A stretch of 64,000 bases of DNA, taken from the NCBI GenBank assembly GCA_028671895.1, contig CM053800.1, forward strand, positions 12,297,886-12,361,885, in the 5' to 3' direction. Positions 45,522 through 56,500 of this stretch are shown in pieces (position 1 is the first letter of the stretch; each line of letters begins with the position of its first letter). The notes under the pieces were generated by a model that saw nothing but the letters and a program-made list of their open reading frames with translations, did not search any database and was not told where the DNA came from. Source of the DNA: Oenanthe sinensis. Taxonomy: Eukaryota > Streptophyta > Magnoliopsida > Apiales > Apiaceae. Position numbers and translations under genes: made by a program.

Positions 45522-46871
45522 ATGGAGAATGAATCTGTAAGCACTACTTTGTGTCTAGGACAACCTAAACCTACCCCAATTGTCACATACCAAAGAAACA
45601 AAAATAGGAAGAAACAAAGGAAAATGACTGATCTCCTCTCCAACCCTCTCCCACCTCCTCCACTTAGGTCTGTCAGCCATAAACTGCAACCAGGGTGTCT
45701 CATACACATTGAGAAGAAATCTGAGCTTTACAACATGTTTAGTAAGGCTAATTGGGAACCACTCTTGTATTACAATAATAGAAGGGTACTTCCTAACATG
45801 GTCACTGATTTCTATAACAATATGGAAGTCAGGGATGGTGTGCATGGGGCTGTGTTCATCACTAGCATGGTTAATGGGAAACCACTGCTAATTGACCACA
45901 TTGAGCTAGGAAAGGCCTTGAGACTTACACCTAAATTGCTAAATCTACCCAACCTTGACATCTCACAAGCCTTTGTGTTCAATCCTAGTGAGCTTAAGCT
46001 ATATCTATCTGTCTTGTGTGGCTATGAGGTGCCACAAAATCTGTTTACAACTGATTGTGGTGTCAACTATGAGCATTTCACTCCTGTCTTTCAAACCCTA
46101 GCACTAATCTTAAGAGGAAATATTCTCCCAAACACAACTGGTGACAAACTCATGTCCTTTGCTGAAATAAAGCTTATGTATAAGCTTGCTAGTCATAAAA
46201 TTACCTTTAACCTGCCTTACATGATCCTGGTGCATATGATTTATTCCTTCAAGAAGGGATACATGTCTTATGGACTCTTGTTGACAAGAGTATTTGATCA
46301 TTTCAAGCTCAATATCAATCAAATCCCTCATTTCCAAGTAGCTTCAACGATTTCTGACAAAACTCATAGGGTTGTAATTCCCTTGGCTGGTTACACTGGC
46401 CTTCCCATCATTGACTTGGATCCTGTCATTCCTCAAGCACCTCTAGACCCCATAGCCCCTGTGATGCCACCTCTTGAGCCTGGTCCCAAGTTTGATTTTG
46501 ACAAAGAGTTCACTGCCCTTATTGACAAACATAATGAACTTGAAGCTCTTTTTAAAGAACTTCAAGCTTCTTTTAAGGTGTTGGTGGAAAAGCATCAAAT
46601 CACAGAAGCTAAGCTTGGTGTTCTATTGAATATCCTTAGCAACACTATGCAAAGAGCTGGACAAATTGAAACTGACTTATCTCAGTACATCTACCTGCAA
46701 ATGGCAATGGCAGATGGTTCTTCTTTGCCTATGATGCCTGAGCTTGAGCCAAACCCTAGGATGGCAAGTTTATTGGATGATGAGCCAGTAGAGGAAGGGA
46801 TAAGAGACATGGAGACTGATTTAACAACTAATCCAGTGATTAACAACACTGATTATGATGCTATGGATTAG
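45522..46871 (+). CDS. Accessory ORF of element B (plant retrotransposon accessory protein), intact, 449 residues
   Basis: The frame is open from 45405 but the first ATG is 45522 (MENESVSTTLCLGQPKPTPI), just behind a splice acceptor. Basic N-terminal stretch (QRNKNRKKQRK), then a conserved globular region of about 230 residues with RVLPNMVTDFYNNMEVRDGV and NLPYMILVHMIYSFKKGYMS, a pattern I know from plant 'putative transposon protein' families found in many LTR elements. A Pro-rich hinge and a coiled coil (HNELEALFKELQASFKVLVE and following) lead to an acidic C-terminus. Upstream codons 45405-45521 encode a hydrophobic stretch, but no ATG precedes it, so I treat it as noncoding. It has no stop although gag-pol has eight. 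Function unknown. Confidence 0.7.
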   Translation: MENESVSTTLCLGQPKPTPIVTYQRNKNRKKQRKMTDLLSNPLPPPPLRSVSHKLQPGCLIHIEKKSELYNMFSKANWEPLLYYNNRRVLPNMVTDFYNNMEVRDGVHGAVFITSMVNGKPLLIDHIELGKALRLTPKLLNLPNLDISQAFVFNPSELKLYLSVLCGYEVPQNLFTTDCGVNYEHFTPVFQTLALILRGNILPNTTGDKLMSFAEIKLMYKLASHKITFNLPYMILVHMIYSFKKGYMSYGLLLTRVFDHFKLNINQIPHFQVASTISDKTHRVVIPLAGYTGLPIIDLDPVIPQAPLDPIAPVMPPLEPGPKFDFDKEFTALIDKHNELEALFKELQASFKVLVEKHQITEAKLGVLLNILSNTMQRAGQIETDLSQYIYLQMAMADGSSLPMMPELEPNPRMASLLDDEPVEEGIRDMETDLTTNPVINNTDYDAMD

Positions 46872-48864
46872 TTTGCTTACCTTGAATCTGATTTTTGTTT
46901 TTGGTATGAAGACCTTGGGGTATTAGGTCTAGAATATGCATTTATTTGACTGTTTACAATCTTGTTAGGATTGTTTTTGCTTATGTGTGCATCAAGGCTG
47001 CTCATATCTGTTATTTGAGTACTTGATTATTGTCTTATCTACTTGTTTGATTAGCTGTTTGTCTGCTAATTTGTGTGTAGGTTGACCAAGTGGTCAGTGG
47101 TCACTCTAGTAACACTTTTATTGCCTTCTAGTTTCTGCAAGTTCCTGATGTATCAGTTGTAGACTCTATGCAATGAAAATTTTGATTTTAGTTCACCTGA
47201 TCTCAAATTGTTTCTGTTTATTAATCAACACATTAAGTTTACAGGTTGTTATTGGGTCAGCTGCAACATCATTATTAGAATCATTGATACATAATTCCTG
47301 ATTTTGTTAAAACTGCTACAGCCTTTTGATTCATGTCACTAATGGTATAAATAATGCAGGTTGCAAAGAAGATGCAAATCAGAATGATAAATTCTTAGTA
47401 CCAATTTTAGTACTCCCTGGTTGATAGATTGTAAAGTGTAAAACAGTCAAGTGGTGTAATTTAGATTCATTCTGACATCTCAAAATAATTATAGTAATCT
47501 GAATGGGCCTAATAGTTGTTCATCAACCTTGCTGTATCAGTCATAGCTTATGTGGAATGGCAAGCTATTTTCAATTCACTTGATCTTAAACTATTCTTAT
47601 GCACTTACTGACATCTGATGTTACAGGAAAGACTTTAAAAGATAAAGTCAGTTGAAGAAACTTAAACCTACAGTTGTGGACTGACTATATCTCAAAGATC
47701 TGTTGTAATCCACTGTTGGGATTGCTTATTTTTTATATATATCAGTTGTGAGAAGACTGTGTATTTAAACAAAACCACTCTATCACTGAAACTACTGCAT
47801 CTTTTTGTTTGCTAAATGACAGTTCCTAGTTTACTTTTTGCATGCTACAGGTGATAAATTGAAAATTAAGTACCTAGGTGTAATGAGCTTTGAAAATTTT
47901 GGGCCTAACAGTTGCTAATTATTCCCCATTCCCTGCACTTTAATTTCATATGCATGCTAGTCTACATAATTGTTTATGTCACTAGATTTCTCTTCGAAAA
48001 TTGTTTGTATTAACAAGTGTTAATATTTCGAAAAAGTGCAGAATTCAATGAGTTCAGAGGTTAACATTTTGAATGCTCAACACTTGAATTATTAAAACTT
48101 AAAACAGGTACCAAATTCGATTTATCTCAAGTGGAACTCTTGAATTTTTCCAGCAACTGGAAAACAAGGAAGCATATTATTAAAAAGGGAAGTTGCAATT
48201 TCAAATTTAAATATTTGAAATTAAAAAGGGAAGATCTCTCACTCTACTCATTTAAATTTTAATTGATGCTCAATTAGCAAGTTACTTTTCAAAAATCAAT
48301 TACTATTTAAAAATATCTTTTTGATAGTTTGTCAAAAAGGGGAAGATAGTAAAATTATTATTCTAAAAAGAGAGAAAATGGAAGTTGAGAAGAGAGTAAA
48401 ATCATTTTCTAAAAAGAGAGAGTTTTAAAAGAAATTCTAAGGGAGTTAAAATTTTAAATTTTAACTATAGTTCATCTTCAAAAATAGAATTCTCACATAT
48501 ATAATATTTTGCAGCATATATGAAAATTTGATAAAGAATTTTTTAATTCTTATCAAAACATGGAATGCACTTGGAATATTTGGAAATGGAGTATACCAAG
48601 CTGGAATTGGAAAAATGATAAGTGTTCACTTATCAAAGGGTATATACTTAATTTTTTTCTGTGCATCCTATTTGCTGCATAATATTTGTGTGCTTATCTG
48701 TTATGCATTTAAAATTGAAAAAGAATTTCAACACTGTAGGGGAAGTGTTAATTAGATCTTAAAATCTAAAAATGCATAAATTAGATAGTTGCATACACGC
48801 AGGGGAAGTTCTATGCTGTCACACACATATTTAATTTTACACTCGAATGTTTCGACAAAATATC
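46872..48864 (+). other. 2-kb noncoding region of element B before the polypurine tract
   Basis: AT-rich, no gene. Two diverged copies of a phrase CTGATGTATCAGTTGTAG...GATCTCAAATTGTTTCTG (near 47150 and 47540). GGGCCTAACAGTTG at 47901-47914 equals the LTR end plus the next bases. An exact copy of the polypurine tract AAAAAGGGGAAGAT is at 48334-48347, and AGGGGAAG occurs at about 48738 and 48800. Confidence 0.6.
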
Positions 48865-48878
48865 AAAAAGGGGAAGAT
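48865..48878 (+). other. Polypurine tract of element B
   Basis: AAAAAGGGGAAGAT directly before the TGTGAGATAC start of the 3' LTR. Confidence 0.85.
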
Positions 48879-51800
48879 TGTGAGATACAGCCTTTTCTAT
48901 AGGTTTTGATTAATTTTGTCTTAACGCTAAGTGTAAATTAAATTAGGGTTAGGAAGTTACTAATTAATATAGTAATCCTCCCTTAGGTTATTCGAAGTGA
49001 CAGTCAACGAGTAGAAAGTCAAACTTGGTCAAACTGTTTTATAAACGAAACAAAATGATTTTCTCTCGACATATAATTAGATAAGATTTATCAAGTATAT
49101 GATAAAATCAAATCTAGTTTACATATGTTTTATTTTGAGGCAAAGACTGAAGATGAACAAATACTATATTTTTAACACTACTTTTACGAGACAGAAAATG
49201 CTTTATAAAATTAAAAGAGTGTCTGTTTTTAAGGTTTTTAAGGGAAAATATTTTAAATATATTTTCTAAATATATTTGTTCAATTTATCTTCAACATAGT
49301 CCTGCCTAAATGTAAAATGCAGATTTTATCCCTAAAGTCTCTAACTCTCTTATTTATTCGGATAAAATGCATTTTAATTCAAGCATAAATATTCCTTGGA
49401 CTTCATAGTCATTATTAATTTAGGAATATTATGTTTGAATATATTTCAAGTCAAAACTTTAGTCCAAACGTCGACTAGTTCCGACAAATGGCTATCGAAT
49501 ATTATTTCGGGCTAAAGGGACAACGAATCGATCCTTTTCTCGAAATAATAGTTAAACATGTCCAATTGACTTGAAACTTGGAGAATGTCACTAGAATATT
49601 TAAAGAGAATTTTAGGATTTTTTTTCATGATTTTTGGGTGACTTTTATTTTTGGCCTGTACTTTCGATACGTAATTGATTGTTCGGTTAATTAAAAGTCA
49701 ATGAATGTCAACTCCAAATTGAGTAGGATTTTGACCATGAATTACTTGGAATATTTCCAGATGGTTCCCAAATTTTCATAATTTTTGGAGCATGTTTTGA
49801 AAAACGTCATATTCGTCATTATATCGTTCAGTTTCGTATTTATTAGCTTTATTAATTAACTGAATGTTATTTGCACGTTTTTCCATGCATCCTAGTGGGT
49901 TAGTACTGCTGAGGGAACACAAATTTGAATTTTTGTACCATACCTTATCCCTTTGTACTTTATGTCTCCCCATCCCCCACCAAAAACCCTAATCTCTTTC
50001 TTTAAATACACCCCCACCCCCCACACTTCTCCTCAAGCCATTTGAGCCAAGTAAATGCTGCAACTTTCTCTCCAAAGAAGCTCTCAAGTCCAGAAAATTT
50101 TCATCTCTTAGAGTTCTTGAGTTATAAGCTTAGTTCTTCCATAGATCTAACCCCTACCAAGCTTATAAACACATTTACATGCTCATATAACACACACATC
50201 ACACAAGTATCTTTTGGCTACCCACTTACCATATTTTAGCAGCCCCTAGACTTGTTTTGTTGCCCCCAAAGTTGTACCAAAAGTTGTTATTCCGGCCATT
50301 TTCCGGCGACTTTTTCCGGCGACCATTTTTGTGTGTTTTGGCTTCAAAACTAGCTTTTTCTCTTGATTTCTTCTTAGATCTCAAGGGTTATAAGTTGGTT
50401 CTACATAATATATATATATAATCAGTAGGCACATGTTTAGTAGAGTATACACCTTGCTTGCTTGATTTTTAAGTGTATACACGAACTCTTGTTCCTGATC
50501 CTAACTCGTATTCCTTGATTTCGCAAGAAATATTGTTGTCTCTCACTATAGAGCACAAGGGTCATAAGTTAGTTCTTAATTGTCTATTTATATATATATA
50601 TATTCGGCCAAACATATATATACATTAGCTTGCTTGTTTTACCTCTTGCAAGTATATATATTGTTAGCCTTGTTCCTCTTAATTATATATATACACGAGC
50701 TTTTATCTTAACTTATTATTCTCGTATATATATATAGAGTGAACTAAACCAAGAGAGTTATTAACTTATCTCTCTCCTTAGTTGGTTGTTAATATCCTTG
50801 ATTTATTTTGGGATTAGAAACAACAACTAGTTACTTAAATTCCAAGTCGAGGCTAGACTTGTATAAGTCGATTTATACGACATAAACAAGAGGCTTACTT
50901 GTTGAATTTTTGTATCTAAACCAAGCTTATATCAAGAGTGGAAACCGATTTGTATAAATCTCATTTATAGATATAAAAAAAAAGGTTACTCTAATATTTG
51001 CAAGGTAGCTCACTTTAATTCCAAGTTGAGTATTGTGTATAAGTCGAGGTACGACATAAACATAAATACATCTTGTTGAGTTATAAAGTGAAAGAAACCA
51101 ACACACATTCCGAGTGTTACTATTTCGTATAAATCTCATATATTATTTAGAGATATAAACGAAGTAAACTCGTTGAATATTTGTAGGTTTACTCTTTAAC
51201 TTCGAACACCGAGTTAAGGGCTTTTCGTATAAGTCGAGGTACGACATAAACGAGCCTAACTTGTTGAGTTCTTGAAGTTAGCCCACGATAGACTCCGAGT
51301 TAAATAATATTTCGTATAAGTCGAGGTACGACATAAACGAAACGTACTCGTTGAATCTTAGTGGTTTATTTCGAGTTTGTTTTAAAGGCCATTTTTAATT
51401 GTTGTTTTAGGCCTTAGAAACAACTTGATTTTGAAACGAGCTTGACATAAGTCAAGTCAATATATTCGGCCTTTAGTTTAGATCATATACCCTTGGCCTT
51501 ATATATCGGACAATTATAAGCAGAAAAAGAAAAAGATTTATTTTAAGTAATTGCATTGCATCATACGCTTTACATATCGCAATTTACTTTAGCATACGCA
51601 TTTAATTTCGTGCATTCATACGCTTTACTTTCCGCACCTTACTTTAGCATACGCACTTAATTTCTTGCATACACGTTAGCACACAACGTGTGGTTCGTCC
51701 TTTTGACTAAGTGACTTACCCTTTCGAGTGGTTCGTCCTTTCTCACTAAGTGACTTACCCCGACTCACATTTATATATATTGTTGCTTCGGCTATCTTAT

Positions 51801-52684
51801 ATATATTTGTTTGTCTCTTTGGTCTAGTACTGTAATATACTAGTCCGACCACTCTTCTTTTCTAAACAGGAATATTAAAGTCGTAGCACTTGTTGTCTAC
51901 ACTTTGTTGTGAGGTGAAAGTGAAGTGAGGTGATCCTTGTTCTAAGACCCAAGTCTTAGACACGCCAACGGGGAGTTGGGTGTCTTTGCACCGTGAGGAA
52001 AAGGAAAGACCCAAGACCTAAGACCCAGATCCAAGACCTACATTGTAGTAGAGGAACATAGTCTACGCAGGGATTTTTACGTATCTTTGAGGAGGTAAAG
52101 GGGAAGTTACGCTCCAAGATAAGGTCGTAAGGGATACTACGTAACTGTGAAGAGGTAACGGGGAGTTACGCTCTAAGACCAGTTCGTAGGGGTACTACTT
52201 GCTTGTGAAGAGGTAACGGGGAGTTACGCTCTAAGACTAGCTTGTATGGGTTCTACTTTGATTGTGAGGAGGTAACGGGGAGTTACGCTCCAAGATAAAT
52301 CAAGTAGGTTTTGCTTTGTATTTTGAGGGGTTAACGGGTAGTTAAGGTCCAAGATAAATAGTAAGTGTTGTAAAAGGCTTCTCAGCCATTATAAGGAGTA
52401 CATCTTTTTATAGTGCAAAATCTCGAGTTCAGGGAGGGACTCGGGGACTGGACTAGGGGTGAGCGGATCCGTTAGGGGATTGCGCCATCGCAAACCAGGA
52501 TAAAAATTCCGTTGTGTACTCTATTTCTTTTCTCTACTTTTATTTTCCGCACTTGTATTACTAGTTGACTGGTAATATTTTAAAAGGAGAAAAGAAAATT
52601 TTAAAACGCCAAGCTCAATTTTTAAAAGGGTATTAAGCTATTCAACCCCCCTTCTAGCTTATACCCCCCATTTCGGGCCTAACA
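48879..52684 (+). repeat. 3' LTR of element B (3,806 bp), uninterrupted
   Basis: Nearly identical to the interrupted 5' LTR (3,808 bp without C); I counted about 17 single-base differences. It shows the uninterrupted target of element C at about 50466-50470 and holds copies of both hairpin arrays (50861-51338, 51958-52350). GGCTG follows at 52685-52689. Confidence 0.96.
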
Positions 52685-52689
52685 GGCTG

Positions 52690-53600
52690 TACCAGCGTTG
52701 GGCCATTCCCCCCAGGGTTTGGGGAAACGCCCTGCACTTCACAGCATCATTGATAGGTTGTAGCAGCAATGCATTCGAGAAGGTCCTCACATGATTGGCT
52801 GGATCGCCTGCTCCATCATAAACTTTGATGGTGGGCATCTTGAACTTACTTGAGATGTGAGCGTTCATTATGGTTTCGGTGAAGGGCGGTGTGGGATCAT
52901 CAGGATCTCCGAGCGGCAATAATTCAGCGGGGTCAGCCCTTGCAATTTCCGTTCTTCTCCCTCGTGGGGTTTCATCTAGTTCTATGACGTCGGGGGCTTC
53001 ATATCTCGAGGTTGTCCTTCTATCCTGCCGATCCAAGCTTTTCTTTAATTCTTTGAGTTCAGCCTCGTAGGAAGCAATTTTCTGTTCTAGTGTCCTACGG
53101 GACTGTGAACGTCGGCTTCCTGCGGGCTCTTTACCAGGCCTTCTTCTTCTGGGATTGACATCAGTGCCTTCAGAGCTTTCATCATCAGTTGAGTATGGTC
53201 CTGAGAAATCACGGACATCTTCTCTACACCCATAGTTATGTGGTTCCAACCCTCTGATGTAAGGAGGGGGATAGGCTTGGGAGATTCCAAGTCTTGTTTG
53301 GGCAATAGTGCTACTGAGGATAACAATAGTGGAAATTTATGCGTGAGGAGCAGTAACCATCAAAGGAGTTTGAGTTACCTGAGATAATGGGTTGGATCCA
53401 TGGACAATTTCCTCAAGATTGGCGGAGTGGACGACCTCACTAAACGGACCAAGCCTTTGGATGTTTGGCCTTTGAGTTCCAGCGGGAATAGCGGTGGTAG
53501 CGGGGACCTCGGTAGTCTGAGTTTCATCAGGAGGGATGATAGCAGTAGGATCGCCCGTGGTAGGGACGATGTCTCCGTCAGTTCGTCATGTTCTTGCCAT
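52690..53600 (-). pseudogene. N-terminal part of gag of element A
   Basis: The start ATG is at 53600. The fifth codon is TGA (after MART) where CGA is expected, and a TAA follows near 53342. The rest is open to the B junction: acidic and Arg-rich region, a coiled coil (LEQKIASYEAELKELKKSLD), then the start of the gag domain (PTIKVYDGAGDPANHVRTFS, FPQTLGGMAQRWYS). It continues in frame at 20985 on the other side of B. Confidence 0.92.
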
Positions 53601-53611
53601 GGTTGATGTCT

Positions 53612-53633
53612 TCTTCCCACAGACGGCGTCAAA
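53612..53633 (-). other. Primer-binding site of element A
   Basis: The minus strand reads TTTGACGCCGTCTGTGGGAA after the LTR end. Gypsy elements of this group usually have TTGGCGCCGTCTGTGGGAA, so one base has changed. Confidence 0.8.
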
Positions 53634-54169
53634 TGTTATGGATTAAAAACGAGGGTATAGTTAATGCGGTATATATCGGAGCTTAACGAGCTTTTGTGGC
53701 TGAGCTTGTGTTTCGTAGCTTGGTTCTGCCTTCACAAGATGCCTACGTATCTCTGTTATATTTAGAGAATCAAGCCAAAACGTAGTTCTAATAATGAAGG
53801 GTTAGGCCCTTTATATAGACGTAGAGAGTCAAAGAATTAAAGTAGGTTTAGGAACCTTGGTGGGCAGGCCACCTCCTAGAAGGATTCTGGATCCTAGAGG
53901 GATTCTGGATTCTTCTTGTGATAGAAATAGTTTCCAAGTAGGAATATGTTTCCTTGTTGATTGAGATGTCTTGGGGGCTACTCCTTGGAGTAGTTTCCAT
54001 GTATTTGGACATAATTAATTAGCTGTATATTTAGCCAATCAATTAATTACGAATTTATTTACTAATTAGGGTTTCAAGCCTCATTAATTGGGCCTCCCTT
54101 TTGGACCAGACTAGGTCCTATTAATGTCACATTAATTGTGTCTTTGGGGCTTACTTTCAACCCATATCA
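53634..54169 (-). repeat. 5' LTR of element A (536 bp)
   Basis: TG...CA ends on the minus strand, followed at 54170-54174 by TAAAT, which also precedes the 3' LTR (12157-12161). The TATATAAAG promoter is at about 53818-53810. Confidence 0.95.
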
Positions 54170-54728
54170 TAAATTTATTCTGAAATATTTAATAAAATAA
54201 TTAGTAGAATACTTAATAGAATCTTAATATTTTTTAAAAATAAATAGTGAAATATTTTGTATAATATTTATAGAATCTTAATAAATGTTTTACTTTTATA
54301 TGCTCAACATTTAATATTTGGTTAAATATTTTTATAAATAATATACATAAATATTAAGAATATACTGAGTGAAATAATGAATTATCTAGCGTATTTCATA
54401 TATAATGAATTATCTTATATTTTCATATTTCATATAATTTTATTAAAATATTTAGTGAAATACATAGTAGATAATTTTGATATTTTAAATTAATTTTAAA
54501 TATTCTAATAAATATAATATATTTAAGATTTTATTAACTTTTCTAAGATTCTACTAAGTATTCTAAGATTGTACTGAGTATTCTAAAAAATAAAAAATAT
54601 ACTATATTTAAAATTTTATTAATTTTTCTAAGATTCTACTAAGTATTTTCTTAAATATTTTACTAGAAAATCTTAATAATATTTATATTCAATCTACATG
54701 AAAATATGTATAATATTCAGTATAATTT
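54170..54728 (+). repeat. AT-rich degenerate tandem repeat, right of element A
   Basis: Continues the repeat at 11690-12161 (TAGAATCTTAATATTTTTTA-like phrases, later TTCTAAGATTCTACTAAGTA). No gene. Confidence 0.7.
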
Positions 54729-54966
54729 GATTTATATTATGTGTTTTTTTTACTGTGGGAACCATCCGCTAGGTAAACTCACGGGCTCACGCAATAGTCT
54801 GCAAATCACATGAACCAGGTAAACCGCACAAGTGCGACATGCTTTGGTCTAGGATGACATAATCACACATTCTCCTCCCGTGAGATTCGAACATGTGACC
54901 CAGAGGATGATATTCCTCTCTTTAGCCAACTGAACCAACTATTGCGGTCGATTTATATTATGTGTT
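54729..54966 (-). mobile_element. tRNA-derived SINE with 17-bp target duplications
   Basis: The body is 54949 to 54746 on the minus strand. An A-box-like region (TAGTTGGTTCAGTTGGC, 54942-54926) and a B-box core (GTTCGAATC, 54892-54884) form an internal pol III promoter. The 3' end is an A-run (T-run on plus, 54746-54751). Direct repeats GATTTATATTATGTGTT lie at 54729-54745 and 54950-54966. Its GGTTTACCTGGTTCATGTG stretch resembles known plant SINEs such as Au. Confidence 0.9.
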
Positions 54967-54982
54967 GAATGTTCTTCTCTTG

Positions 54983-56495
54983 TGAAAGGCTGTATGTATA
55001 GACCTATATGTAACATAGGGCTATAACTCAACACAAGAACATGACGTGTAAATAATAATATGAAGTTATCACCAGAATTAGGAAGACATGAAGACTGAGT
55101 AAAGACAAAGGATAAGGAAGACATCTACAGATTTAAAGGTTTAACTCACTGAAATAAGTTCATTAATATGTTCATGCCTCAGTGAAGAATAAAGGTTGAA
55201 GTATTCAAGAATGTAGAAGCAGTGAAGCAGTTGTCTAAGTACCAAAAAGATTCCAGTGATCCAATAATGATTATTCTTAATCATTGTCTGCGAATTAGTC
55301 TAGTAATAATTTACAAAACTCAAGTATAGGAATCGAGAAGATTGAATATATGGCAAATACAAAAAATCAAAATATTATATAAAATCTTAGAGTCTACTAT
55401 AGATTGCTGGAGGAAGTTCATTCATATATTCAGACTTGGGTAAAGGATAAAGTTCGAAAACATTCAGGGTTTCAGATATGTTCGTGGTTCAGCATAAGTG
55501 CTAGAGGATTCCAATATACATATAATCGAAGCATATTCTATCAACAAGGAACAAAGCCAATTGTATAGTCAAGAAGATGTGAAGATCAAGATCGTGTTAG
55601 TCGTTTGTGAATCAGACTAGTTGCACTAAACATCAACACAAATGAAATTGAGAACTACATCTGTGAATCAGAAGAATTGGCTAGGGATATCAAACCTAAG
55701 AAAGAATCAAGTTCGTAAAGCAAAGAAAATTCAATGAACTTGATTTAAGGCAGAAGTTAATTTTGAAGAGTTTGGAAAATTGGTTAAGTACAAATATTCA
55801 TCAAAAGAAAGCCATAGGTTAAGGCACTTCAAGAAATGGCCGATGGTTATTTAAGTAAAGGAGTTTCCTACACATATTTCACTCAAAGAACTACGTGTTT
55901 GGCCGATTATTAAAGCACTTGGAAGACTTATTTATAAGTTGCTGATTGTTAAAGCCATAGGTTAGGCCATTCATTTGGTTCAGTCGTCTTCACCAACACA
56001 AAATAGATACAGAGAGAGAAGATGAAGTCGAAGAGGAGAGAAACCCAGAAAAATCTATAACTCTTCACCAGAGATGTATTAGTGGTCGGTCCCTTAACGA
56101 AAAATGTTCGGGGCCACTATATATCACTCTCTGCGATCTCAGTTTCCGTTGTACTGATTTAGATATACTTGTATAGGAAACTGAGTTCTATCTTTTTTTA
56201 AGAAGCGAAGAACAAATTTATGTTTTTTGGTAACCAGTGTAGCATCCACACATCAGGGTTTATATACGAAAGATATATTTCCCGAATCATGTCTCGATAA
56301 TTACTTGCTAATTTTCTAGAACCCAATTGATTTATCCTAAACTTAAAAAATTAGTAAGTAGCTCCTCTAAACACTACAAGGACTTGAACCCACTATGAAG
56401 TAATAATTTATTTATCCGTAAATTCTAAAAAGAATTTTAAATTATTGTGAGTATCGTATTCAACCCCCTTTCTACGATACTTCTGGGGCCTAACA
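54983..56495 (+). mobile_element. Solo LTR of a copia-type element (1,513 bp)
   Basis: TGAAAGGCTG...GGGGCCTAACA, flanked by TCTTG at 54978-54982 and 56496-56500. The end has the copia CAACCCCCTTTCTACGATAC stretch. No primer site follows and no internal region is present, so it arose by recombination between two LTRs. A TTTATAAG box is near 55930. Confidence 0.88.
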
Positions 56496-56500
56496 TCTTG

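Larger units (their letters stand above)
20987..52684 (+). mobile_element. Element B: giant Ty1/copia Sirevirus-like retrotransposon
   Basis: Two LTRs of about 3.8 kb (20987-36352, itself split by element C, and 48879-52684) with TGTGAGATACAG...GGGCCTAACA ends and GGCTG duplications. The order is LTR, tRNA-Met primer site, one long gag-pol frame (36432-42377) in copia order protease-integrase-RT-RNase H, an accessory ORF (45522-46871), polypurine tract, LTR. Large coiled-coil Gag, an extra ORF after pol and repeated polypurine tracts fit Sireviruses. Its own length is about 20.1 kb, roughly twice the usual. Gag-pol carries eight stops. Confidence 0.93.
12162..54169 (-). mobile_element. Element A: Ty3/gypsy, Tat/Retand-type retrotransposon, host of the nested elements
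   Basis: Two 536-bp LTRs (12162-12697 and 53634-54169) in direct orientation are flanked by TAAAT at 12157-12161 and 54170-54174. On the minus strand the order is LTR, primer site, gag, protease, RT, RNase H, second (archaeal-type) RNase H, integrase, antisense gene, polypurine tract, LTR. A dual RNase H and an antisense ORF before the 3' LTR are marks of the Tat group. Without the insert its own length is about 10.3 kb. It is split at 20986/52685 by element B. All its proteins are broken. Confidence 0.95.
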
